Shown: in pieces, positions 42,800 through 50,914 of the stretch
How the letters are laid out: the number at the start of each line of letters is the position of its first letter
Position numbering within the stretch: the stretch's first letter is position 1
NCBI GenBank assembly: GCA_963678205.1
Contig: OY782760.1
Span: forward strand, 2,046,001-2,110,000
Length of the DNA stretch: 64,000 bases
Reading direction: 5' to 3'
DNA from: G963556115 sp963678205
Lineage (GTDB): Bacteria > Planctomycetota > SZUA-567
Notes under the pieces: model-generated
Seen by the model: only the letters and a program-made list of their open reading frames with translations
Databases searched by the model: none
Told to the model about the DNA's origin: nothing
Position numbers and translations under genes: made by a program

Positions 42800-43854
42800 G
42801 TTGGGACAGCTCAATAAGAGCTATGCTTGAGGGACAGAAAAAAGGAGTTTTTACTGCTTTATTAAGAACAGTCTTGCTACCATTTTCTTATTTTTATTCT
42901 ACTATAATAAAATTGCGTAATAAGGCGTATTTTAAAAATTGGATAGTACGTTCAAGAGCTCCTCTTCCTGTAATTAGTGTAGGTAATATTTCTGTGGGCG
43001 GGACAGGAAAGACACCGTTTGTCATTATGCTTTGTAGATTATTAAAAAGTATGCAGATTAAGCCAGGTATACTTATAAGAGGTTATAAAGCAAAGAATCC
43101 TAATGAGTCTGATGAAGTAACATTATATCGTAATTTATTGCCTGAAATTAAAGTTTATCCTGGTAAAAATAGAGTGTTGGCAGCAATGGAAGCTGTAAAG
43201 GATGGAGTGGATGTCTTGGTACTTGATGATGGCTTTCAGCATTTAAAATTGATGCGAAATATGGATATTGTACTTATTGATGCTCGTACACCTTTTGGGG
43301 GGAGGAGAGTTATTCCAGGAGGAATGTTGAGGGAACCACTGGGTAGCTTGAAGAGGGCAACAATGTTTGTCTTGACCAGAGTTGATCAAGTGTCAGCTGA
43401 TGCACTTGATAGACTTCAGAAAGAGTTAAAGCTGTATGCTCCAAATGTTGCGGTGCTTCAAAGTTCTCACAGACCTTCTAGATTTTATGATATGACAGGG
43501 AAGTCTCATGATTTGCAAGAACTTGCTGGGCTAAGGGTTGTTGCAATAAGCGGTATTGGGCAGCCTGAAGCATTTGCTCAGACTTTGACTGAATTGGGTG
43601 CAGATGTAAGAGAAGTAATAGCATTTCCGGATCATAACGAGTATACTGCTGCTCAACTATCTAAAGCCCTTTCTAAGGTAGATCCAACACTTGTACCTGT
43701 AATTACTGAAAAGGATGCAGTAAAACTCAACCAAATTTTGTCTGAGGGGTATAAAAAAGATATTTATGTACTAGGAGTTGATTTAAGAGTGGCAGGGGTG
43801 CCGGTTCTTAAGGAGTGGATTGAGGAAATGCTAGAGGATTCTATGATAGTTTAA
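42796..43854 (+). CDS. lpxK: Tetraacyldisaccharide 4'-kinase
   Basis: A 352-residue inner-membrane-associated kinase that adds the 4'-phosphate to lipid A precursor using ATP. Walker A is in VGNISVGGTGKTPFVIML at residues 61-78. VLVLDDGFQHLKLMRNMDIV (with DDGFQH) and PGGMLREPLGSL are LpxK signatures. An N-terminal hydrophobic helix (VFTALLRTVLLPFSYFYSTI) anchors it. It is the strongest evidence, with WaaA, that the cell makes LPS. The start overlaps the TPR gene by 4 bases. A long stem terminator follows. Confidence 0.95.
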   Translation: MSWDSSIRAMLEGQKKGVFTALLRTVLLPFSYFYSTIIKLRNKAYFKNWIVRSRAPLPVISVGNISVGGTGKTPFVIMLCRLLKSMQIKPGILIRGYKAKNPNESDEVTLYRNLLPEIKVYPGKNRVLAAMEAVKDGVDVLVLDDGFQHLKLMRNMDIVLIDARTPFGGRRVIPGGMLREPLGSLKRATMFVLTRVDQVSADALDRLQKELKLYAPNVAVLQSSHRPSRFYDMTGKSHDLQELAGLRVVAISGIGQPEAFAQTLTELGADVREVIAFPDHNEYTAAQLSKALSKVDPTLVPVITEKDAVKLNQILSEGYKKDIYVLGVDLRVAGVPVLKEWIEEMLEDSMIV

Positions 43855-43871
43855 TGCATAATGGTCTATCA

Positions 43872-43910
43872 AAACACTGAGTGGAAGCAGTATGTAGTCA
43901 CTCAGTGTTT
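43872..43910. terminator. Probable bidirectional terminator after lpxK
   Basis: A 12-pair perfect stem, 43872-43883 with 43899-43910, around a 15-base loop, between convergent lpxK and the reductase gene. TTT is within the arm; the T-run is weak. Confidence 0.65.
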
Positions 43911-43930
43911 AAAAGTAAATAGTTTTGCTA

Positions 43931-44617
43931 TTAGTTTGTAATATATTTGTCGGCATTTATAGATTTAGTAAATTCTTCAAGTCCTATGCGATTGATAAAT
44001 TTACCCATACGTTCATGCTTTCTGGCTTCTGCTTTATAGTATTTGATTATACTTTCAATTAAGTCTTTTGCTTGCGCAGTGTTAAGCCCTCGGGCAATGC
44101 GATCAGCAAGTCTCGGAAGTCCGCCACCGCAACCGCCGGCATATAGATCCCAGCCTTTTTGGGTGCCCATAAGACCAATATCTTTGATCGGCACCTCAGC
44201 ACACTTGTTGCCACAGCCTGCAACTCCAAACTTTAGCTTGCCTGGAAGCATCATACCATGATATTTCTTATCTAAATACATGCCCATTTCAAGAGAATCT
44301 TGCTGACCTCTTTTACAGAAGGTCGTACCTGGACAGGCTTTTACACTGCGTACACACAAACCGACTGCTGCCCCATGGGGCATTTTAAGGTCATTCCATA
44401 CACTGTCAATATCATCTTCTTTCAGCCCGATAATAGTGATTCTAGCCGCACTTGTGATTTTGAGTGCCTGAGCGTTGTATTTATCAGCTACGTCTGCAAT
44501 TTTACGTAGCATTTCAGGAGTTACGACTCCACATGGGATATGAGGTGCAATAGCATATGTCTCTCTATCTCGTTGAATAATTGCACCTTTTTCACCGTCA
44601 TTCAACATTATTGTCAT
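43931..44617 (-). CDS. Single-unit sulfite/nitrite-reductase-like iron-sulfur protein
   Basis: A 228-residue protein corresponding to one half of the sirohaem sulfite/nitrite reductase repeat. Cluster ligands are CPGTTFC (Cys95, Cys101) and CGNKC (Cys135, Cys139), the C-x5-C and C-x3-C pattern that holds the 4Fe-4S cluster coupled to sirohaem. The N-terminal ferredoxin-like half includes AIAPHIPCGVVTPEMLRKIA and LKITSAARITIIGL. Full enzymes are about 500 residues with two repeats, so this is the small anaerobe type, whose substrate is not settled. It has no neighbours of sulfur metabolism. The ATG at 44617 follows a weak ribosome site. Confidence 0.8.
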   Translation of the reverse strand: MTIMLNDGEKGAIIQRDRETYAIAPHIPCGVVTPEMLRKIADVADKYNAQALKITSAARITIIGLKEDDIDSVWNDLKMPHGAAVGLCVRSVKACPGTTFCKRGQQDSLEMGMYLDKKYHGMMLPGKLKFGVAGCGNKCAEVPIKDIGLMGTQKGWDLYAGGCGGGLPRLADRIARGLNTAQAKDLIESIIKYYKAEARKHERMGKFINRIGLEEFTKSINADKYITN

Positions 44618-44638
44618 CCCTTTTAAATAATATTTTTT

Positions 44639-44668
44639 AAAAAAAACAGCCTCTTTTTAAAAGAGGCT
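44639..44668 (-). terminator. Terminator of the FKBP gene
   Basis: AGCCTCTT and AAGAGGCT (44648-44655 and 44661-44668) pair across a short T/A loop. On the minus strand, after one G, a run of eight T follows, directly after the FKBP stop at 44677. Confidence 0.85.
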
Positions 44669-44676
44669 TGTCTTTT

Positions 44677-45324
44677 TTATTTGTTTATTATCTCTTCTAA
44701 TTTTATAGTAAAAACAAGAACCTCACCAGGTCCAATAGATGGTGGCGCTCCTCTTTCACCGTAGGCCAGTTCAGATGGCAGATAAACCTTCCATTCACTT
44801 CCTACGCTCATCATTGTTAGTGCTTCTGTCCAGCCTTTAATAACTTGGGTAGGGCTGAAAACTGCTGGTTCGCCACGAGAGTAAGAGCTATCAAATTCAG
44901 TGCCATCAATAAGAGTACCGCAGTAATGCACACGTACCTGATCATTCAGCTCTGGAGTAACTTTACCGTCTCCATCTTGGATGATTTCATACTGCATTCC
45001 ACTTTCTGTAACAATTATACCTTCACGTTTAGCATTCTCTTCAAGGAATTTGACACCAGCTTTGTTGTTAGCCTGCTGTGATTCAAGTTGTTTCTTTTCC
45101 ATCTTTTCTTTGAAAATAGCTAGTGCTTTTTCTATTTCTTGACGAGTAATTTTAGCTTCATTACCTTCAACCCCATCTCTTATACCTTCAAAGAATGCAT
45201 CAAGGTTTAAATCATCTTTAATTGAGCCAATATCCATATCACGATTAAGGTATGCTGCTGTAGTTAGACCAATAGAGTAACTTGCTTTCTCCTTGGTTGA
45301 TTTTAGTTTGATTTTTTTAGACAT
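44677..45324 (-). CDS. FKBP-type peptidyl-prolyl isomerase
   Basis: A 215-residue isomerase with the Mip/FkpA/FklB layout. Residues 1-110 form the dimerisation part (ASYSIGLTTAAYLN, then a long helix AIFKEKMEKKQLESQQANNK). Residues 120-215 form the FKBP domain (VRVHYCGTLIDGTEFDSSYS, PTQVIKGWTEALTMM, LPSELAYGERGAPPSIGPGE). FkpA and Mip are periplasmic, but this one starts MSKKIKLKSTKEKAS with no signal peptide, so it should be cytosolic like FklB. It accelerates proline isomerisation in folding. Terminator on one side and 94 gene-free bases on the other make it monocistronic. Confidence 0.9.
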   Translation of the reverse strand: MSKKIKLKSTKEKASYSIGLTTAAYLNRDMDIGSIKDDLNLDAFFEGIRDGVEGNEAKITRQEIEKALAIFKEKMEKKQLESQQANNKAGVKFLEENAKREGIIVTESGMQYEIIQDGDGKVTPELNDQVRVHYCGTLIDGTEFDSSYSRGEPAVFSPTQVIKGWTEALTMMSVGSEWKVYLPSELAYGERGAPPSIGPGEVLVFTIKLEEIINK

Positions 45325-45418
45325 AATACCCTTACAAAAATATAAAATAAAAAAGTTTTAATTCTATGACCTATAAAATTATACATATAGCAAATATGCT
45401 AACAAGGGGCTATTTATA

Positions 45419-46270
45419 TTACTTTTGCATAAAGGCTATACTAGGCCCTGAGAATTTATACGTTAGAAGCGATTTATAATAGCTTGAATTTAGTTGGCTA
45501 TCTTCAGGCCTTTTTTCTGTCGTTGAAGTTGGTGTATCAATATTAACTATCAAAGATTCGTCATAATCATGAGCTCTAGCGAATATTCTCGCAAATTCTG
45601 CTTTTGTTGTTCTTTCTTCTGCACTCAAGTGGACAATTCCTGAGATGTTTTTTTCAAGCAGAATGGTACCCGCATGAGCTACGTCATCAGCTAAAGTATA
45701 GAACCTGCTTGATGTATTGTCTAGTTTAATTTGTTGAGAAGATAAGAGATCTTTATTAAGTTTGTGTGCCAAGTTTCGTTGATCGTTGATATCTGTTCTA
45801 AATAAAGCTGGAATTCTTAAGATAAGATGTTTGTTGGCTGTCTGTGCTGCAAGTTCACCAGCTAGTTTGCTGCGTCCATAAAGGTTTAGCGGGCAGGTTG
45901 GTGCATCTTCTGAATATGGAGGGTGCTTTCCGTCAAAGACATAATCTGTAGAAATATGGCATAAAGTTAGGTTGAACTTATTGGCAGCTTTTGATAAGTT
46001 TTCCACGCCTGCTGAGTTAATCGTGTACGCTCTTATGGGGTTATTCAAACAGCTTTCTGGATCTCTATCTGCTACACAGTTTATAATATGAGTAAACTTA
46101 TTGTCTTTTAGCGCATTGTTTATTTGTACTGGATCAGTAATATCTAGTTTTATTACTCCGTTTGATAGATCATTATTTCCACAACAGCAGACGTCATGTC
46201 TTTTAGCTGTGATTTCTTTTGCAAAGCACTTTCCGAGTAAACCATTTGCACCGGTAAGCAGTATCTTCAT
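45419..46270 (-). CDS. RmlD-like dTDP-4-dehydrorhamnose reductase
   Basis: A 283-residue short-chain dehydrogenase of the RmlD group. The NAD(P)-binding motif is LLTGANGLLGKCFAKE. The sequence HISTDYVFDGKHPPYSED, then NLYGRSKLAGELAA with the catalytic Tyr and Lys, is RmlD-specific. RmlD completes dTDP-L-rhamnose for LPS or other glycans. The other rml genes are not here, so a related sugar reductase or the S-adenosylmethionine synthase regulatory subunit type is possible. It is downstream of the membrane-anchored unknown protein, separated by a terminator. Confidence 0.75.
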   Translation of the reverse strand: MKILLTGANGLLGKCFAKEITAKRHDVCCCGNNDLSNGVIKLDITDPVQINNALKDNKFTHIINCVADRDPESCLNNPIRAYTINSAGVENLSKAANKFNLTLCHISTDYVFDGKHPPYSEDAPTCPLNLYGRSKLAGELAAQTANKHLILRIPALFRTDINDQRNLAHKLNKDLLSSQQIKLDNTSSRFYTLADDVAHAGTILLEKNISGIVHLSAEERTTKAEFARIFARAHDYDESLIVNIDTPTSTTEKRPEDSQLNSSYYKSLLTYKFSGPSIAFMQK

Positions 46271-46290
46271 TAGTTTGTCTCCGTTTTGAA

Positions 46291-46323
46291 TAAAAACCTA
46301 AGGACACTCTGAGGTGTCCTTAG
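46291..46323 (-). terminator. Terminator of the anchored unknown protein
   Basis: CTAAGGACAC at 46298-46307 pairs perfectly with GTGTCCTTAG at 46314-46323, loop TCTGAG. Read on the minus strand, GGTTTTTA follows. Confidence 0.85.
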
Positions 46324-46349
46324 TATAATGATTTAAGATGATTATATAT

Positions 46350-47249
46350 TTAGTTGTTGGTCTTGAATGGTTTGATTACAGTCCATTTTATGTCATCTTT
46401 TGAAATTGTAACTCTCCATGATTCAGCTGTTGAAACATCCATTATTATTGCAGAATTTTTTGTTGCGCCTTCTAGTGTATAGGTTGATACAGGTTTTGGT
46501 TCCGCATTTTCCGGTTTGCCTAAATTAACCCAGTGTGTACTGCCTTCTTCTAGAATAGCAACTTGTGCAGTTGCAGTATCAATTAAATAAATTGTATTAG
46601 TGTCTGCGGCAGTACTTGATGAGTAGCGTAACGGATATTTATCCTGAAGATCCTGTTCTTTAATAATTGCGGGATTAATATCTGAGGATTCTTTGACATC
46701 TGGTTCAGACAGATTTGTTAGAGACTTAACTGGAGCAGAATCAACGTTTTCTTCTTTTTGAATTTTGTTCTCATTTTGTACGTTTGTAGAGAGTTCTTGA
46801 GAATTTACAGCTAACCCAGTTTCAGAAATTTTTGAGTCTGTATCATCTTTATTAGAGATTGCTTTAAGTTTATCTGCCTTTTTTAAATTATGCATCTCAA
46901 TTGCTTTTTGCATAAAAGTTTTATCGCTATTCTTGTATTTTTGGCTAATTAGCTTTTTTCCATCTATCGTTTTTGTCTTAGTTTCTTGTTTGTTGTTTTC
47001 TTCAGTGTGTATTTTAACTTCAGATTTTATTTCTGGGATTGTCTGTGGAGTTACATCATTTGTCAGTTTTGATGCAGTATTATCTGGTTTTAGATTTTGA
47101 TTGTTTATGGTTTGGTCTGTTTGTTTGGTTGGATTTTTTACATCTGCTTTATGGCGTGGGCGTTCTCCAACAATTATAAAGATAACTCCAAAAATAACAA
47201 TCAGTGTGATTAGAGCCCTAGTAATATTTTTGCCATTTAAAATATTCAT
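46350..47249 (-). CDS. Membrane-anchored protein of unknown function
   Basis: A 299-residue protein I do not recognise. An N-terminal membrane helix (ALITLIVIFGVIFIIVG) is followed by about 170 residues rich in Lys, Asn, Thr and Glu, low in complexity and probably disordered. The last 85 residues look folded and beta-rich, with two related units (TIYLIDTATAQVAILEEGST and AIIMDVSTAESWRVTISKDD). The plan resembles a periplasmic spacer carrying a small terminal domain. The short C-terminal repeat is a possible binding module. It has its own terminator and no cotranscribed partner. Confidence 0.65.
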   Translation of the reverse strand: MNILNGKNITRALITLIVIFGVIFIIVGERPRHKADVKNPTKQTDQTINNQNLKPDNTASKLTNDVTPQTIPEIKSEVKIHTEENNKQETKTKTIDGKKLISQKYKNSDKTFMQKAIEMHNLKKADKLKAISNKDDTDSKISETGLAVNSQELSTNVQNENKIQKEENVDSAPVKSLTNLSEPDVKESSDINPAIIKEQDLQDKYPLRYSSSTAADTNTIYLIDTATAQVAILEEGSTHWVNLGKPENAEPKPVSTYTLEGATKNSAIIMDVSTAESWRVTISKDDIKWTVIKPFKTNN

Positions 47250-47516
47250 AATAGTATATCCTTAACTAAAATGTAGTAAAATTCTAATTATAATATGTAT
47301 AGTTAAACTATATTTATTATTTCATAGTATCATAATTAGAGTTTTTTTGAAATATATTTTTTACTTATTACACGATTAATAATTGAGAAATAAGCTAAAA
47401 ATATTCGAATTCTTGGAAATATTATAAATCCACTTTTAAAATTTTTAAAATATGATAAAATATTATCTATTAATAATTTTAACTAATTATTCTTTATTAC
47501 TAAGGAGCGACTTCTA

Positions 47517-48899
47517 ATGTGCAATAATAATGGAAATGATAGAGGTATTGTATCGTATCATGCTGGTATAAACGAGATTAGTGTGGAATCACTTGGTGAA
47601 GCAAAAATTCCTTCAAATTTTGCTGAAATTGCATTAGTTGGTGGTAATAATAATGTTTATAACAATATTTACATTAAGGATACACAATTTTCATTGACGG
47701 AGACAAAGTTTATTGATGATGATCTTGATGATGGTGTATTTGAAGCTACTGGTAAACCAAATGTTTCTTTTGAACTTTCAGGTCCAAGAGAAAAAATATT
47801 TTTTGATCCTTCAAAGAGTCGAGCAGCAATTGTTACCTGTGGAGGGTTGTGCCCTGGACTTAATGACGTGATACGTGCTATTGTTTTAGGTTTGTACAGG
47901 AATTACAATGTAAAGAATATTTATGGTGTAAAGTACGGCTATCAAGGATTTATAGCAAAGTATAACCACGAATTTTTTGAGCTTAATCCTGAAGTTGTTG
48001 ATGGTTGGCAAGATATTGGAGGTACTCTTCTTGGGTCGTCTCGTGGTCAGCAGGATATAGGAGAAATTACAGATTGCCTTGAAAACTATGGTATTAATAT
48101 GCTTTTTGTAATCGGTGGTGATGGAACAATGAAAGGGGCAATGAGGATTGCAGATGAGGTTAAGGCCCGAGGTTTAAAAATATCTGTTATTGGTATCCCT
48201 AAAACAATAGATAACGATATCGAAATTATTGATGAGACATTTGGGTTCAGAACAGCAGTTGATGCAGCGCGTAATATCTTAAAGTGCGCTCACGTTGAAG
48301 CAAAGGGAGCGCCTGATTGTATTGGATTGGTAAAGCTGATGGGGCGTGATTCAGGATTTATTGCTTGTAATAGCGCTCTAGCCATGAGTGATGTTAACTT
48401 TGTATTAATACCGGAGCAGAAAATAGATTTGGAGAAATTTTTATTATGTCTTGAAAATAGATTGAAGAAAAGTCACCATGCGGTAATAGCTGTTGCTGAA
48501 GGGGCTGGGCAGGAACTTATGACTGATGTTGAGATTAAGAAAGATCAATCTGGAAATATTCGTTATAAGGATATTGGGTTGTTTCTCAAGGAAAAGATAG
48601 AAGAATTTTCACAAAATAATGGCCACGACTATACTGTGAAATATTTCGACCCAAGTTATTTTGTAAGAAGTGTGCCTTCCAATGGTTTTGATAGTACATA
48701 CTGCTTGAGTCTTGGTATTGATGCTGTTCATGCTGCGATGGCGGGGAAAACGTCCATGATTATTGGTAGTATAAATGGGCAGTTGAGTCATATCCCTATG
48801 TCAATGATTGCAGGAAAACGCAAACAGGTTGATATTACTGGCTCACTATGGAGAATGGTTGTTCAGAGTACTGGGCAGACGGTAGCTTTTCACGTTTAG
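47517..48899 (+). CDS. pfkA: 6-phosphofructokinase, long clade, predicted ATP-dependent
   Basis: A 460-residue phosphofructokinase with an N-terminal extension of about 95 residues, as in the long 'clade X' forms of spirochaetes, plants and trypanosomes. Motifs: VTCGGLCPGLNDVI, GGDGT (residues 200-204), IPKTIDNDIEIIDETFGF (Lys229), and KLMGRDSGFIA. Phosphate donor is usually read from two positions. Gly203 favours ATP over pyrophosphate, while Lys229 is the residue found in pyrophosphate enzymes but also in ATP-using trypanosome enzymes. ATP use is therefore predicted but not certain. A 267-base AT-rich region precedes it, with AAGGAG as ribosome site. Confidence 0.92.
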   Translation: MCNNNGNDRGIVSYHAGINEISVESLGEAKIPSNFAEIALVGGNNNVYNNIYIKDTQFSLTETKFIDDDLDDGVFEATGKPNVSFELSGPREKIFFDPSKSRAAIVTCGGLCPGLNDVIRAIVLGLYRNYNVKNIYGVKYGYQGFIAKYNHEFFELNPEVVDGWQDIGGTLLGSSRGQQDIGEITDCLENYGINMLFVIGGDGTMKGAMRIADEVKARGLKISVIGIPKTIDNDIEIIDETFGFRTAVDAARNILKCAHVEAKGAPDCIGLVKLMGRDSGFIACNSALAMSDVNFVLIPEQKIDLEKFLLCLENRLKKSHHAVIAVAEGAGQELMTDVEIKKDQSGNIRYKDIGLFLKEKIEEFSQNNGHDYTVKYFDPSYFVRSVPSNGFDSTYCLSLGIDAVHAAMAGKTSMIIGSINGQLSHIPMSMIAGKRKQVDITGSLWRMVVQSTGQTVAFHV

Positions 48900-48990
48900 T
48901 ATTATATAGTAATTTTGATGCTTAATTATAAATTCATTTAATTGTTTGTTATGCTTTTTTAGATTGAATACGATATTACAGAGGCTGCAT

Positions 48991-49695
48991 ATGGATAAAG
49001 TTCGTGTATCGTCTCGTGCTATGAATCCATTATCTCGAGATGATGATCCAAATACTACTTTTTGTTGTAAAACTCAAGCAAAAGCAACTACCGCGACAAA
49101 GTTATTTCGTGATGATGAAATGCTTAGTGGTTTGAAACGGGTCGTTCTTCCAAAGTATCTTGAAAAACGTATAAAGCGTGGGCTTGATATCTGGAGTGCA
49201 GGCTGTTCAAGTGGTGAGGAAGCATATTCACTAGCTTGTTTGGGACTTTATATATTGCGCAATAGTACAGATCATCCAAAGTTAACAATTTTTGGTACTG
49301 ATATAAGTGCAGATCAACTTCGAAAGTGCAAAATTGGCAGATACCTTTATGGAAGCTCTGCGAGTACTGTAAAGAAATATAAGAATATTTTATTACCATT
49401 TGCTACAATAGATAATGGGGTAATACAAATGAGTAATTTAATACGTTCTTATGTGAAATTTGGTAAGTTCGATCTTCGAAAACGTCCTAAAAAACATGTT
49501 TTTGACTATATTACATGTAATCATGTTTTTCAGTATTATGATGATGATGCGCAGGTTGAATTTGTTGGTAATTTTTTATCTGTTTTAAAACCCGGTGGTG
49601 TTTTATTTATTGAGGGGTTGAGCAGCGCTGCATATAAAAAATCAAATATTACGCAAATTTATGGGTATAAGAATTTATATGAATCTGATGTTTAA
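48991..49695 (+). CDS. CheR-like methyltransferase domain protein
   Basis: A 234-residue SAM-dependent methyltransferase of the CheR fold. The SAM-binding motif is DIWSAGCSSGEEAYSLACLG, followed by TIFGTDISADQLRKCKIGRY and DYITCNHVFQYYDDD, then LSVLKPGGVLFIEG. The N-terminal helical receptor-contacting domain of chemotaxis CheR is missing or much shortened, leaving TKLFRDDEMLSGL. The ATG at 48991 has GAGG six bases ahead; an in-frame start at 48946 lacks one. It is followed closely by the pentapeptide protein (11 bases) and GNAT (21 bases). Chemotaxis receptors are not in the window, so the substrate is open. Confidence 0.82.
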   Translation: MDKVRVSSRAMNPLSRDDDPNTTFCCKTQAKATTATKLFRDDEMLSGLKRVVLPKYLEKRIKRGLDIWSAGCSSGEEAYSLACLGLYILRNSTDHPKLTIFGTDISADQLRKCKIGRYLYGSSASTVKKYKNILLPFATIDNGVIQMSNLIRSYVKFGKFDLRKRPKKHVFDYITCNHVFQYYDDDAQVEFVGNFLSVLKPGGVLFIEGLSSAAYKKSNITQIYGYKNLYESDV

Positions 49696-49706
49696 CTGGT
49701 TATACT

Positions 49707-50276
49707 ATGAATGATTTGTTAATTGTTGGCAAAATTTTTGATTCGGTTGAGTTTTCCGAAATAGAGAAATACTCTGAATTTGAAGATTGTGAATTTATAA
49801 ATTGTAATTTAGCTGAAAGAGAATTATCAGGACTACACTTTATCGATTGTAAGTTCTGTAATGTTGATCTTAGTATGGTCAAAGTGAATAATGCGTTACT
49901 TAGAAACGTATTATTCACTGACTGTAAGATGCAAGGGATTGTTTTTAGTGATTGTTCAGAGACTCTTCTTTCATTCAATTTTATAAATTGTATATTAAAT
50001 TTTTGTTCTTTTAATGGTCTTATTATTCATGAAACAAAATTTGATAGATGTAAACTGGAAGAGGTCGACTTTGTAAATTCTGAGCTGAATGATTCTGAAT
50101 TTATAGAATGTGATTTGAATATGGCTGTTTTTGGTTTTACTAGGCTTGATAATGTAGATCTCTCTTCTTCATATAATTTTGTAATTGACCCTGAAAGCAA
50201 TGTAATAACTCGTGCTAAGTTTTCTACATGTGGACTTATTGGATTATTGCAAAGGTATAATATTGAGGTAATATAA
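49707..50276 (+). CDS. Pentapeptide-repeat protein, Qnr-like
   Basis: A 189-residue protein built of pentapeptide repeats of the pattern A(D/N)Lxx or FxxCx. Examples: EFEDCEFINCNLAERELSGL, HFIDCKFCNVDLSM, FDRCKLEEVDFVNSELNDSE and FIECDLNMAVFGFTRLDNVD. Such chains form a right-handed beta-helix. The C-terminal segment, YNFVIDPESNVITRAKFSTC then GLIGLL, resembles the end of Qnr and related DNA-mimic proteins that protect gyrase. That likeness is from memory of the family, not a search. It sits in the middle of a three-gene cassette with a methyltransferase and acetyltransferase. Confidence 0.8.
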   Translation: MNDLLIVGKIFDSVEFSEIEKYSEFEDCEFINCNLAERELSGLHFIDCKFCNVDLSMVKVNNALLRNVLFTDCKMQGIVFSDCSETLLSFNFINCILNFCSFNGLIIHETKFDRCKLEEVDFVNSELNDSEFIECDLNMAVFGFTRLDNVDLSSSYNFVIDPESNVITRAKFSTCGLIGLLQRYNIEVI

Positions 50277-50297
50277 TTTGGAGGGTTTGTTTTTTAG

Positions 50298-50801
50298 ATG
50301 ATAAAATTAAGGGAGCTTGTTGAGTCGGACTCGCAAAGAGTCGCAGAACTTATTAATAATAAAAATGTTTTAGAGCAGTTAAAAGATTTTATACCTTATC
50401 CATATCATGAGAGTGATGCAGAATGTTTTATTAATCTTGTTGCTGCTGATTCAATGCAAGTACATTTTGGTATTGAAGTTGACTCTGTCATAGTTGGAGT
50501 GATTGGGCTTGTTTTACAGAACGATGTTTATAGGTTGTCAGCTGAGTTAGGGTATTGGCTTGGTGAAGAATACTGGGGTAATGGGATAATGAGTTGGTCT
50601 GTTAAGGAGATGGTCAAGCTTGGTTTTAATGAGCACAATCTTTTAAGAATATATTCTACAGCAATGGAGTATAACAATAGATCTCAGAGGGTCTTGGAAA
50701 AATCTGGGTTTGTATTAGAAGCTGTTTTGAAAAAAGCTATTATTAAGAACAATATTATTCAAGATGAATATATATATTCAATATTGAATGATAACTTTTA
50801 A
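50298..50801 (+). CDS. GNAT acetyltransferase, RimJ/RimL type
   Basis: A 167-residue N-acetyltransferase. Motif A for acetyl-CoA binding reads LGYWLGEEYWGNGIMSWSVK, followed by FNEHNLLRIYSTAMEYNNRS and QRVLEKSGFVLEAVLKKAII, the common RimJ/RimL end. Substrates in this group are protein N-termini, polyamines or antibiotics, and the sequence does not tell which. It opens with IKLRELVESDSQRVAELINN. GGAGG about 15 bases ahead of the ATG, and the 21-base gap to the preceding gene, point to cotranscription. The next gene, dnaK, is on the opposite strand; a shared terminator lies between. Confidence 0.88.
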   Translation: MIKLRELVESDSQRVAELINNKNVLEQLKDFIPYPYHESDAECFINLVAADSMQVHFGIEVDSVIVGVIGLVLQNDVYRLSAELGYWLGEEYWGNGIMSWSVKEMVKLGFNEHNLLRIYSTAMEYNNRSQRVLEKSGFVLEAVLKKAIIKNNIIQDEYIYSILNDNF

Positions 50802-50856
50802 TCATTATAGATAATTTAATTTATAGCAGTTTACTATATATTGTGAACGGTATATT

Positions 50857-50890
50857 AAAAAAAAGAGTAAGCATTATGCTTACTCTTTTT
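50857..50890. terminator. Bidirectional terminator between GNAT and dnaK
   Basis: AAGAGTAAGCAT at 50863-50874 pairs perfectly with ATGCTTACTCTT at 50876-50887. T-runs occur on both strands (TTTTT after it, AAAAAAAA before it). Confidence 0.92.
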
Positions 50891-50914
50891 CTTATTATAC
50901 TTATTATAGCTATA

